From assembly GCA_036343175.1 (NCBI GenBank), contig JAZASR010000008.1, positions 1-64,000 of the forward strand: 64,000 bases of DNA, given 5' to 3'. A program made the translations under genes and the position numbers. Below are positions 9,140 to 17,776 of this stretch, in pieces. Source of the stretch: JAEEJA01 sp036343175. Its GTDB lineage: Bacteria > Bacillota > Clostridia > Lachnospirales > Lachnospiraceae. The number at the start of each line of letters is the position of its first letter. Position 1 is the stretch's first letter. The notes beneath the pieces are model-generated. The model did no database searches. It was not told where the DNA came from and saw only the letters and a program-made list of their open reading frames with translations.

Positions 9140-9689
9140 GTGTATAGGTTGGCGGAGTGGCTGGTTAACCTATACATGATTGCAGCAGAGCCTGAAACTA
9201 AGTGTGTATAGGTTATCGGAACATCTCGCCAACCTATACATAATTGCATGAAGAGCTGAATCTAATTGTGTATAGGTTGTCGGAACATCTCCCCAACCTA
9301 TACATAATTACAGCAGAGCCTGGAACTAATTGTGTATAGGTTGTCGGAGTGGCTGGCAAACCTATACATGATTGCAGCAGAGCCTGGAACTAATTGTGTA
9401 TAGGTTGGCGGAGTGGCTGGCTAACCTATACATAATTACAGCAGAGCCTGGATCTAATTGTGTATAGGTTGTCGGAACATCTCGCCAACCTATACATAGT
9501 TACAGCAGAGCCTGGAACTAATTGTGTATAGGTTGTCGGAGTGGCTGGCTAACCTATACATAATTACAGCAGAGCCTGGATCTAATTGTGTATAGGTTGG
9601 CGGAACATCTTGCCAATCTATACATGATTGCAGCAGAGCCTGAAATTTATTGTGTATAGGTTGTCGGAAAATCTCGCCAACCTATACAC
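9140..9689. repeat. Hairpin array B: nine inverted-repeat units
   Basis: Nine units spaced 63-66 bp apart (left arms near 9140, 9202, 9268, 9331, 9395, 9459, 9523, 9588 and 9651) each hold GTGTATAGGTT and AACCTATACAT. There are two loop classes, one with GCGGAGTGGCTGG and one with TCGGAACATCTCGCC; in the second class pairing can extend several bases inward. The spacer carries CAGCAGAGCCTGGAACTAAT. The stem sequence is almost invariant while loops and spacers differ from those of arrays A and C. It sits downstream of the operon terminator and about 260 bp before the nuclease-like gene. The remaining 9690-9952 stretch is AT-rich, with only the next ribosome site recognisable. Confidence 0.92.
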
Positions 9690-9952
9690 AATTTTCAGCC
9701 GCATATACAATTTGCACAAATTCTAGCATTATTTTTGGCAATTATTTCTGCTGATATTCTATTGAAGTTTCCGTAATTGCATTTTATAATACTTTCAATG
9801 GAATTATTTAATCAGATAATACCGGATTTATTATCCGGATACATTTTTTGGGTTCTTTTTCTTTAAAAGGATCAGCATAAATGCCTGGGGAGGCACTATA
9901 TAAAAATTAAATAGCAGCTTGTTGTTAAAGTTTTCCCTAAGGAGGCATTATT

Positions 9953-10969
9953 ATGCAAAAAAACAGTTTATCTGTATCTGAAACCCTATCCCAAAGTAAC
10001 CTTGTTAACCAAAACTTAAATAAACGCGTTAATAAGGTAAAAAGTAACATTGTTAATATGGAAAATAACAGCCATGTTAACAGGAAATTAAGTAATTATT
10101 GTACTTTCAGTAACAATATTATTCCTTTGAAGTGTAACGTTATGTCCACCTTTATTTTTCAGTTGATAAATAAGCGGATAAAACAGCTGGAAAATATCGT
10201 TAATCTCAAGTCTAAAGCTTTAGAAAATTCTCCAATTGGTTATATTAATGGTAGAAGATATGGGAAACGTTATGTTTATTATTTTCGCAAAGACTATACC
10301 AATGATAAATGGAATTATATAAAAAATAAAAACTTAAAGTCTGCAAAGCTTATTTGCCAGAGAGATTATGATAGGAAAGCTCTTCAGAGTGCATCTGACG
10401 AGTTGAAAATACTTAAAGAAGTATCGGAATATTATTCAGATGCCAGACATAATGCTTATGAATATATCTATAACGATCTTCCCGAATCTTTTAAGCCCAT
10501 CGTGACCCCTGTTCAGCAGCCGGCCCAGGTCCGTCTTGAAAGATGGAAGACGCAGGAATTTGAGAAGAAGGGCTTTTACGAGGATGGTCCAAAATACTTT
10601 TCTGATAATAATGAGCAGATGCGGTCAAAGTCTGAGCTGCTGATTGCTAACATGCTTAAGAAATATGGCATTCCTTATATTTATGAGAAACCATTGAAGC
10701 TAAAAGGTTACGGCATAGTATATCCTGACTTCACACTGTATGATTTTGTAAATGATCAGGAGATTTATTGGGAACATCTGGGTATGCTGGATAATTCTGA
10801 ATATATGGATAATGCAGTGGCTAAGATACAGGATTATGAGAGCAATGGTTGTTTTCCAGGTGACCGGCTGATACTCAGCTTTGAGAGCGGCAGGGCACCG
10901 CTGAATCTCAAGCTTATCGAATCGCAGATAAAAAGGCTGCAGAGATGCATACCGGAAAATTACGATTGA
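9953..10969 (+). CDS. PD-(D/E)XK nuclease-fold protein of unknown role
   Basis: 338 residues. The C-terminal third carries a PD-(D/E)XK core: Glu228 in RSKSELLIA, Asp259 in VYPDFTLYD and Glu274 in IYWEHLG, followed by a helix with AVAKIQDYESNG and the GDRLILSFE strand. The central part (GRRYGKRYVYYFRKD to CQRDYDRKALQ) resembles a family of clostridial proteins I recall only as hypothetical, with the same GIPY, YPDFT and YWEH motifs. The first 60 residues are Asn/Ser-rich and look added, but AAGGAGG directly upstream supports this start. The substrate and role are unknown. It lies alone between hairpin array B and a pRiA4b ORF-3-like gene. Nuclease activity is inferred from the three acidic positions. 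Confidence 0.72.
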   Translation: MQKNSLSVSETLSQSNLVNQNLNKRVNKVKSNIVNMENNSHVNRKLSNYCTFSNNIIPLKCNVMSTFIFQLINKRIKQLENIVNLKSKALENSPIGYINGRRYGKRYVYYFRKDYTNDKWNYIKNKNLKSAKLICQRDYDRKALQSASDELKILKEVSEYYSDARHNAYEYIYNDLPESFKPIVTPVQQPAQVRLERWKTQEFEKKGFYEDGPKYFSDNNEQMRSKSELLIANMLKKYGIPYIYEKPLKLKGYGIVYPDFTLYDFVNDQEIYWEHLGMLDNSEYMDNAVAKIQDYESNGCFPGDRLILSFESGRAPLNLKLIESQIKRLQRCIPENYD

Positions 10970-11095
10970 GTAGTTGTCATGACGATATGTAAGATGGAAA
11001 TGCAGGCTTTAAGCGTTGCATAGCAGAAAAATTACGTTCGGGAAGTTGTCATGACGATATGTAAGATGGAAAGGCGGGCTTATAGCGTTGCATGC
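10955..11095. repeat. 72-bp tandem duplication at the end of the nuclease-like gene
   Basis: AGTTGTCATGACGATATGTA occurs at 10972 and again at 11044, 72 bp apart, and the preceding AAAATTACG (the end of the coding sequence) is copied too. It is the same kind of 3'-end duplication as seen after bcd, remA and potA. Confidence 0.85.
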
Positions 11096-11152
11096 CGGCA
11101 AATAACAATGAGGTGTGTAAAAATTATAAATAATAATTCAAGGAGGCAGTTC

Positions 11153-13024
11153 ATGAGAACTAAACCTTACCGCGATACTGACAACAAAGTTTACTTGCTC
11201 CATCTGGAGCTGGATATCGATAACATCTCTGATGCTGCTTATGACGCCCTCCAGACCTACGGCAAGGTTGAGAAAGGCATTTCCAGGGATGTGCTGGTGT
11301 CTTCTGACATATCGCTGCATGAACTGCATTACCTTATTCAGAGAACTTTTGGATGGCGCAATTCCCACCTGCACAAGTTCTGTATCCCGAGACGTGACTT
11401 CAACAGGATTACCGGCGGGACAGTGCCTAAGAAGAAGCATGAGATATTTGGCGATGACATGACATATGCCGATATGCTTAAATTTCACAGCGATAAGTTC
11501 CAAAATAAGATGATGGCGGATGACATTAATGAGTATGATGCAGATAATAAGTCATCGTCCAATGTTAGAAATATCTCTGATATTGTAAAGTTTAAATCAG
11601 CTAATGAAGGAAATATATCCTTAATTGAAGGCAATAAATCAGCAGATGAAGAGAATATATCCATAATTGAAGGCAATAAAACAGCTGATGAAGGATATGC
11701 TTCTTTTGATGCCTTATTTGTTAATGATGATTCTCTGCATTATGACGGCTTATTTGCCAACTGGGCCATGCTCTGCGGCATGTATTTCCGTTTTCCTACT
11801 GATAATTACGAAGAGCTTTATTGGGATGAAGATTATGATGGCAATGGCGACAGAGCTTATGAAAATGATGGAAACAAAGTTTATGAAGGCAATGGCGACA
11901 GAGTTAATGAAGACTTTGGATATAAAAGTCATAAAGCTTATAGTTACCTAAAATCCTGGCTGAGATGGAAATATACACATTATGAAGGATACAGGGGCAA
12001 GTCTGAGCATTTCATTTTTGCAGTAAATCAGGTCAGTCAGTTCATAGAGCAGAACAGGATGATCAGGATCTTGCCTTCATTTGGTGAATGGCTAAAGCTT
12101 GAAAAGGATACTAAGGGTGAGCGCCATCAGAAAATCGAAAAGATAAAGCCTATTGAGCAGGCAACAGTGGAAGAAGTGCAGAGAATGTTCGAGCCAGGTC
12201 TTGACGAGCTGCTTGAGCGCCTGAAGATATCTGACGTGCTATGCGCACCGGGAGAGCCTAAGGCCGGCCTTAAAGAGCTTGAGAAATGGTATTCGAAGAA
12301 TGAGAAGAAGTTCAACGAGGGATGGGACAGGTTCGAGGCTGCCCGGGCTAAGGATAATGGACTGGATGATATGCTGCAGGATGATTATTATTGGGCTGAG
12401 GACTTCGACGATATTCCGCCTGTTGCCGATGAGATCATCTACTGCTACGATTACGGCGATGACTGGCAGGTGAAAATCACGTGTGAGGCAGCGTACTTAC
12501 CAGAAGTAATCGAGGCAGTAATAAAAGCTGATAATGCAGAAGCTTATAATGCAGAAGCTGATAATGCAGAAGCTGATAATACAGATGCGGATAATAATGC
12601 AGGCTCCGATAACAAGGAGGATTCTGATAACGAGGCGGCCCAGGATATAAAAACGATTGCTGCAAATAATAAGAAAAGTAATATAAATAAGAAAAGTATT
12701 ATAAATAAGAATACTGTCGCTGCCGGCAATGGGCCATCGATTGGTGATATAACTGCAGGAGCAAATAAGGAGAAGAATTTTGCGCTGCCAGCTGATCTGA
12801 AAGAAGACATCATCCGTGTCTACAAGACCCGCACACCGCGCTGCATAGAAGCCGACGGTCTCAGTTTATTCGATGATGCAGGCGGAGTAGAAAGATACGC
12901 GGCTTTCTTACGCATCATTCATTCTGACCGCCCGGATATGGCAGAAGAGAAGGCTCAGCTTAAAGAATGGTCGCGCGGTCAGGGTTGGACGGGAAGAGCT
13001 GTTAAGCCAAAGAATCAGATTTAG
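11153..13024 (+). CDS. pRiA4b ORF-3-like protein with a large low-complexity insert
   Basis: 623 residues from the ATG preceded by AAGGAGG. An upstream in-frame start at 11051 would read through the 72-bp duplication and is unlikely. The N-terminal 85 residues (VYLLHLELDI, SLHELHYLIQRTFGW, SHLHKF) and the distal YDYGDDWQVKI with PRCIEADG and a C-terminal LKEWSRGQGW are the two halves of the pRiA4b ORF-3 (IS1096 TnpR-like) domain. In homologues they are close together; here roughly 300 residues separate them, including repeated EGNKSADE and GDRAYEND units. A second acidic run (DNAEADNAEADN-like) follows the YDYGDDW motif. The family has no proven function and often occurs in accessory DNA. Confidence 0.75.
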   Translation: MRTKPYRDTDNKVYLLHLELDIDNISDAAYDALQTYGKVEKGISRDVLVSSDISLHELHYLIQRTFGWRNSHLHKFCIPRRDFNRITGGTVPKKKHEIFGDDMTYADMLKFHSDKFQNKMMADDINEYDADNKSSSNVRNISDIVKFKSANEGNISLIEGNKSADEENISIIEGNKTADEGYASFDALFVNDDSLHYDGLFANWAMLCGMYFRFPTDNYEELYWDEDYDGNGDRAYENDGNKVYEGNGDRVNEDFGYKSHKAYSYLKSWLRWKYTHYEGYRGKSEHFIFAVNQVSQFIEQNRMIRILPSFGEWLKLEKDTKGERHQKIEKIKPIEQATVEEVQRMFEPGLDELLERLKISDVLCAPGEPKAGLKELEKWYSKNEKKFNEGWDRFEAARAKDNGLDDMLQDDYYWAEDFDDIPPVADEIIYCYDYGDDWQVKITCEAAYLPEVIEAVIKADNAEAYNAEADNAEADNTDADNNAGSDNKEDSDNEAAQDIKTIAANNKKSNINKKSIINKNTVAAGNGPSIGDITAGANKEKNFALPADLKEDIIRVYKTRTPRCIEADGLSLFDDAGGVERYAAFLRIIHSDRPDMAEEKAQLKEWSRGQGWTGRAVKPKNQI

Positions 13025-13334
13025 TGCTGATTATTATCCTGAAAATGAACTGCCGGAGGCATTCTATTATAATACCTGGATTGGTAAAAAAACAACGCCC
13101 GGCAATTTATAAGATGTTGCATTTCTTTATTCAAAATGCTAATATTTAAGGATAGTTATGCTGATTGCATCAGATAAAGATGATGACGGATGAGGCATTG
13201 AAAAAAGCTCTGAAATCACAACGAATGTCAGGGAAATCCACTATCAGACATTAATAACCTGATTATAAGTATTAATTTTGATGCGCAATCAGCCTCATTA
13301 CAAAAAAAGAATTTCAGGAGGAATTTTATTTATC

Positions 13335-14252
13335 ATGGGAAAGCATTTTGAAAATCTTTTGGCACAGGTCAAGAAATATCCAATGAAGAAGCTATCAATC
13401 GCTTCTGCTGCCGACACTAATGTGCTTGCAGCAGCCAGTGAGGCTAAGAATAAGGGCATTGCTGATTCTATTCTTGTAGGCGACGAGGCAAAGATCCGCG
13501 AGCTGTCGGGCGAAGTAGGTATGAATCCTGATGATTTCAGGATCATCGATATCAAGGATCCGATCGAGGCAGCTCATACTGCAGTTAAGCTCGTTCACGA
13601 CGGCGAAGCAGATATGTACATGAAGGGTCTTATCAGCTCAAAGGATTTCCTAAAGTCTATCCTTGATAAGGAAGTAGGCCTCCGTACAGGCAAGCCGCTT
13701 TCACACGTTGCAGTATTCGAAGTCAAGGGCGTTGAGCAGCTGCTTTTCCTTACAGACGTTGCATTCATGACTTATCCGACACTTGAGGACAAGGTTCACA
13801 TCATTAATAACACAGTACTTGTCTGCAATGCATGCGGTATAGAGACTCCTAAGGTAGCTCCTCTTGCAGCAGTTGAGGTCGTCAACCCTAAGATGCCAGT
13901 AACAGTTGAGGCTCACGAGCTCACAGAGATGAATGAGCGCGGCGAGATCAAGGGCTGTATAGTTGACGGTCCGCTTTCACTTGATATGGCAATCAGCCAC
14001 GAGGCATGCGTTCATAAGAATGCTCTTGACAGAAAGATCACGGGCGATGCCGACATCCTTCTTTTCCCGGATATCCACGCCGGAAACATTGCATACAAGC
14101 TCCTCTGTCATACAACAGAGTTCGAGAACGGTTGCATTCTCACAGGTACCAAGGCACCGGCCATACTCACAAGCCGTTCAGACTCCATCGAGACCAAGCT
14201 TAACTCCATCGCACTTGCATCGGTTGTGTCTGAGCATATGAAGAATATGTGA
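13335..14252 (+). CDS. ptb: Phosphate butyryltransferase
   Basis: It converts butyryl-CoA and phosphate to butyryl phosphate, the entry to the butyrate kinase route. Starting at the ATG after AGGAGG gives 305 residues, the normal Ptb length; the longer frame from 13278 would place the ribosome site inside the gene. Family segments include MYMKGLISSKDFLKSIL, LSHVAVFEV, the DVAFMTYPTLEDK stretch, VDGPLSLDMAISHEACVHK and FPDIHAGNIAYK near the C-terminus, typical of phosphate acetyl/butyryltransferases. It is separated from the butyryl-CoA operon by two unrelated genes, and no butyrate kinase follows it. The 250-bp stretch before the gene holds no other gene. Confidence 0.92.
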   Translation: MGKHFENLLAQVKKYPMKKLSIASAADTNVLAAASEAKNKGIADSILVGDEAKIRELSGEVGMNPDDFRIIDIKDPIEAAHTAVKLVHDGEADMYMKGLISSKDFLKSILDKEVGLRTGKPLSHVAVFEVKGVEQLLFLTDVAFMTYPTLEDKVHIINNTVLVCNACGIETPKVAPLAAVEVVNPKMPVTVEAHELTEMNERGEIKGCIVDGPLSLDMAISHEACVHKNALDRKITGDADILLFPDIHAGNIAYKLLCHTTEFENGCILTGTKAPAILTSRSDSIETKLNSIALASVVSEHMKNM

Positions 14253-14471
14253 TGAGTTGGCTTATGCTTAAATGAAGCTTGTAATGATGGGCTATGATAA
14301 TATTCATTCATGATTTGCAAATGGATAGCTTTATAAATTCAAATTGGCGGTGAAAACCAACTCGCTTCAGAGGATGGGTAGTTGACACGCGGCAATATTG
14401 TCAAATGGCTTTAAATACTTCGCGCAATAATGCAAAATAAGCTGATAATAAGTTGAATATAAGCCAGTAAT

Positions 14472-14506
14472 ATAGGCTGCAGTTAATGCAATTAACTGCA
14501 GCCTAT
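14472..14506 (+). terminator. Perfect 15-bp inverted repeat, possible ptb terminator
   Basis: ATAGGCTGCAGTTAA (14472-14486) pairs with 14492-14506 around a five-base loop. The following sequence, TGAATTCTTGG, is only weakly T-rich, so termination is possible but not certain. A neighbouring 42-bp repeat copies part of the right arm. Confidence 0.5.
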
Positions 14507-14625
14507 TGAATTCTTGGGCTGCAATCGATGCCATTAAGTTCGGCCTATAGAATTCTTGGGCCGCAATCGATGCCATTAAGTTCGGCCTATTGAATTTTTA
14601 GGCCGCAATCGATACAATAGAATTG
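14505..14625. repeat. 42-bp tandem repeat, two and a half copies
   Basis: TTCTTGGGCTGCAATCGATG at 14511 recurs at 14553 and in part at 14595. It follows the inverted repeat after ptb and is non-coding. Confidence 0.8.
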
Positions 14626-14644
14626 TTGATTATTTTCATTCTCT

Positions 14645-15008
14645 TGTATTGTGTATATGTATGATGAAAAAATTAGATTTCTATACATGGTTGAATTTTT
14701 GCAGATTCCCGATTGTGTATAGGTGAGGCTGAAAGCTGGATAACCTATACATCTTTAAAATTACAGGGACTGGGGAGTGTGTATAGGTAAGGCTGAAAGC
14801 TGGATAACCTATACATCTTTAAAGATACATGGACTGGAGAGTGTGTATAGGTAAGGCTGAAAGCTGGATAACCTATACATCTTTAAAATTACAGGGACTG
14901 GGGAGTGTGTATAGGTGAGGACAGATGCATTTATACCTATACATCATTAAAGATACAGGCATCTGATACTATGTATAGTTTAAGATGAAGGAATGATAAC
15001 CTATACAC
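14645..15008. repeat. Hairpin array C: four clear and two decayed inverted-repeat units
   Basis: Left arms GTGTATAGGT start at 14715, 14779, 14843 and 14907, with right arms ACCTATACAT ending at 14752, 14816, 14880 and 14944. The period is exactly 64 bp. Decayed units occur near 14651 and 14971-15008. The loop is GAGGCTGAAAGCTGGATA or close to it, and the spacer CTTTAAAATTACAGGGACTG is unlike those of arrays A and B. The outer stem is the same in all three. Confidence 0.9.
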
Positions 15009-15022
15009 AGAAAGCAGCTAAT

Positions 15023-15135
15023 TGTCACGAACAGCAGCATATTTGATATATAAAGTATCTTTTTTGTCACGAACAGCAGCATGTTCGATATATAAAGTAT
15101 CTTATCTGTCACAATCAGACGCATATTAGACACAT
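15023..15135. repeat. 42-bp tandem repeat upstream of the AI-2E-family gene
   Basis: TGTCACGAACAGCAGCATAT starts at 15023 and recurs with changes at 15065 and 15107. It is non-coding and directly precedes the ribosome site of the next gene. Confidence 0.8.
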
Positions 15136-15170
15136 TATATAGCATATTTTATATCCAGGGAGAAATAGCG

Positions 15171-16970
15171 ATGGATAATAAGGAGAGCGTAACGAAGAAT
15201 ACAAGCGATAAGTCACACACCAGCAGCAATTGCCTTGATAATAACGATGCCGGCAGTGGGCGCGTCGAAGAAACTCGGCCTGTTAGCAAAGCAGGCGAAG
15301 GTAACAAAACCGGTAACAGTAAAGCCGGTGAAGGTAACAAACCTGATAATAGCAAAGCTGGTGGAGATAGCAAGGCTGATAATAATAAAGCAGCAGAGGG
15401 TAATAATAAAGCCGGCGAGGGCAGCAAGACTGATAATAAGAAAATAGCCGGCCGCAGAGCCCGGAGAAAGAGCAGATCAAAGAACAGCCAGCCGGTAAAT
15501 AATTATGCTGCTTTTAAGGATCGCGACGTGCGGACCAGGCGCGATAATTTCATGAAGAGCTCGGCTGCAGGCCACCTGAAGGAAATAATGGGGAACTGGT
15601 ACGGACTTTTTATAGTCATACTCTTCTCGCTTGGCATATTTATCATCATTACGCAAATAACCGGAATCGCGGCATTCTGTAAGAGGATACTGAGGATCCT
15701 TACCCCATTCATCATAGGCGCTGTCATTGCATATATTCTTAATCCTATAGTCAAGAAGCTGTATTATTGGATGTATGATGCGTACAGGAAGGGTCATAAG
15801 AAGAAAGGAAAGAAGATAAATCCAAGGGCCTGGAGGCGGTATTACAGCCTTTCAATTGCCATAAGTCTGCTGCTTTTTCTGCTCTTTATCTACGGACTGC
15901 TTTCGATCGTTATTCCGCAGGTATTCAACACCATCATTGGTCTGGCGAATTCTCTGCCTCAACAGGCAAGCGACCTTTATGATAAGATATACAACTGGGT
16001 CACGACCAACAAGTACATTGTAAAGGGCATTCAGGAGACTTCGCTTTCACTGACGAAGAACTTCGACGATATGATGAATGAGTCCATATTTCCATTCATT
16101 GAGAAGCAGCTGCTGCCTAACGTAAATAACCTTGCGACCGGCCTTGCTTCCGGCGTATTCTCCGCATTCGGAGTCGTTGTTGATATCATCGTCGGCATCA
16201 TATTCGCGGTATATCTCCTGGGGCAGGTAAAGGGCTTCGCGGCGGTCGGTCAGAAGCTAACTTACGGCATTTTCAACAAGAGAACTTCTGAAATAATAAT
16301 CCACTACACAAGGATCGCAAATATGCGCTTCGGCGGGTTCATCATCGGAAAGCTGATAAACTCTATATTTGTTGGCATTATCTGTTTTATCTGTATGATG
16401 CTCCTTAAGCTCCCGTATGCAATGCTTATCGCTGTGATAATCGGCGTCACAAACATGATCCCATTCTTCGGAGCCTATATCGGCGCTATCCCGAGCGCAC
16501 TTCTGATACTGCTGGTAAGCCCGGTCAAGTGCATTACATTCCTGATCTTTTTAATAATCCTCAAGCAGATCAACGGCAACATCATCGCACCGGCTATCCT
16601 TGGCAATACCACCGGACTATCAGCCTTCTGGGTACTTTTCTCGATCATCCTTTTTGGCGGACTCTTTGGGATAGTCGGCATGATCCTTGGCGTACCGATA
16701 TTTGCCGTAATTTATAATATCATCAAGGATATCATTGATTACAGGCTGATACGCAAGTCGCTCGAACCATCTACTGCGTCATTCGTAAATCTCAAGTACA
16801 TCGATGTTGAGGAGTCCGGCCGCAAGAAGTATGATTATTATACCGAGGATGAGGTCAGAAGGGCTGCACTGCGTGAAGAAGCCGAGTCACGCGTCACTCT
16901 GTCATCCATTATTTTTAAGAATGAGGATGACTCCCGCAAGCACTTCAGCAGTGAAGAGAAGAAGCAGTGA
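15171..16970 (+). CDS. AI-2E family (PerM/YdiK-type) membrane transporter with an N-terminal extension
   Basis: 599 residues, of which about 145-540 form the AI-2E family permease: a first pair of membrane helices (GLFIVILFSLGIFIIITQ and a PFIIGAVIAYILNP helix), a further helix near 230, the long extracytoplasmic segment, and the C-terminal cluster with GVTNMIPFFGAYIGAIP, INGNIIAPAILG and FGGLFGIVGMILGVP, all family hallmarks. Members export small molecules or ions; the AI-2 link is not general. The N-terminal 120 residues are hydrophilic, with repeated KAGEGNK and DNNKA units, and the C-terminal 60 are charged. Neither belongs to the usual 350-400-residue family. Substrate unknown. A GGGAG site precedes the ATG. 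Confidence 0.85.
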   Translation: MDNKESVTKNTSDKSHTSSNCLDNNDAGSGRVEETRPVSKAGEGNKTGNSKAGEGNKPDNSKAGGDSKADNNKAAEGNNKAGEGSKTDNKKIAGRRARRKSRSKNSQPVNNYAAFKDRDVRTRRDNFMKSSAAGHLKEIMGNWYGLFIVILFSLGIFIIITQITGIAAFCKRILRILTPFIIGAVIAYILNPIVKKLYYWMYDAYRKGHKKKGKKINPRAWRRYYSLSIAISLLLFLLFIYGLLSIVIPQVFNTIIGLANSLPQQASDLYDKIYNWVTTNKYIVKGIQETSLSLTKNFDDMMNESIFPFIEKQLLPNVNNLATGLASGVFSAFGVVVDIIVGIIFAVYLLGQVKGFAAVGQKLTYGIFNKRTSEIIIHYTRIANMRFGGFIIGKLINSIFVGIICFICMMLLKLPYAMLIAVIIGVTNMIPFFGAYIGAIPSALLILLVSPVKCITFLIFLIILKQINGNIIAPAILGNTTGLSAFWVLFSIILFGGLFGIVGMILGVPIFAVIYNIIKDIIDYRLIRKSLEPSTASFVNLKYIDVEESGRKKYDYYTEDEVRRAALREEAESRVTLSSIIFKNEDDSRKHFSSEEKKQ

Positions 16971-17081
16971 GGAGAAGAAGCAGTGAAGAAGCCGAGTCAC
17001 GCGTCACTCTGTCATCCATTATTTTTAAGAATGAGGATGACTCCCGCAAGCACTTCAGCGGTGAGGAGAAGAAGCAGTGAA
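16873..17081. repeat. 110-bp tandem duplication of the AI-2E-family gene 3' end
   Basis: The stretch beginning GTGAAGAAGCCGAGTCACGC at 16873 recurs at 16983 almost unchanged through CACTTCAGC and the stop. The second copy is open but lies outside the reading frame and has no ribosome site, so it is a gene-end remnant. The junction also duplicates GAGAAGAAGCAGTGA. Confidence 0.92.
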
Positions 17082-17214
17082 GAGAATTATGAATCATCGG
17101 GGGAAAAGATCATCAGGATCGGCGCTAATTTCTCTTCTGACAGCAGGACTCTTAATGACTGGAAAATATCTTGACTTAGAACCCTTATATGTAATATAAT
17201 ATTAAAGTTTGTGG

Positions 17215-17455
17215 GAAAGTTTGCGCTTTTTCACATACCTTAAAGCATAGAAAGCCTTACTGCTAATGTGAAGAAATATCGTTTTTCCTGACATGGTGAA
17301 GAATAGCATTTAATGCTGATGTGAAGAAATATCGTTTTTCCTGACATGGTGAAGAATAGAAGTTAATGCTGATATGAAGAAATATCGCTGATAACTATGA
17401 TATTATGAATTATCGCTGATAACTATGATATTATGAATTATCACTGACAAAGGCG
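17215..17455. repeat. Two short tandem repeat families in the remA leader
   Basis: A unit of about 65 bp, with GTGAAGAAATATCGTTTTTC and CTGACATGGTGAAGAATAG, occurs two and a half times. It is followed by a 33-bp unit, ATCGCTGATAACTATGATAT with TATGAATT, present two to three times. No gene lies between 17082 and 17521. Confidence 0.8.
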
Positions 17456-17463
17456 GTCTTTGC

Positions 17464-17486
17464 CATATCTAATATATTAAGATATG
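17464..17486. promoter_or_regulatory. Inverted repeat upstream of remA, possible operator
   Basis: CATATCT (17464-17470) and AGATATG (17480-17486) flank an AT-only centre about 36 bp upstream of the remA start. It could be a protein-binding site or part of the promoter. The evidence is symmetry alone. Confidence 0.3.
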
Positions 17487-17521
17487 CAGATATTTTTGAT
17501 AAAAGAAAAGAGATTGAAGTC

Positions 17522-17776
17522 ATGCTTCTTAGCGTGGGTTTTGGTAATTACGTGAATTCGGATAAGATCACTGCTGTTGTCAAGGCTGATACTGCGCCGG
17601 CAAGACGCATGGTGCAGCAGGCAAGGGAAACCGGGACGGCGATCGATGCGTCATGCGGCAAGAAGACAAAGGCGGTCGTGATCACGGATAATGGTCAGAT
17701 AGTGCTTTCGGCGCTCAACACAGAGACGCTTAGCCTGCGCATGCAGGGCGAAGAGAATAAATATAAGGATGAGTGA
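17522..17776 (+). CDS. remA: RemA/DUF370 extracellular matrix regulator-like protein
   Basis: 84 residues, the right size for the DUF370/RemA family. MLLSVGFGNYVNSDKITAVV at the start and the ARETGTAIDASCGKKTKAVVITD segment are diagnostic, followed by a charged tail. In Bacillus, RemA is a DNA-binding activator of matrix and osmoprotection genes. Its place directly before gmk and rpoZ is conserved in Firmicutes and supports the call. Its relevance here to the nearby glycan locus is only inference. The gene end is tandemly duplicated downstream. Confidence 0.9.
   Translation: MLLSVGFGNYVNSDKITAVVKADTAPARRMVQQARETGTAIDASCGKKTKAVVITDNGQIVLSALNTETLSLRMQGEENKYKDE

Noticed and set aside
16983..17174. 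63-codon frame after the AI-2E-family gene
   Set aside because: It is an off-frame reading of the 110-bp duplication of that gene's end, with the same start residues appearing in another frame of the original.
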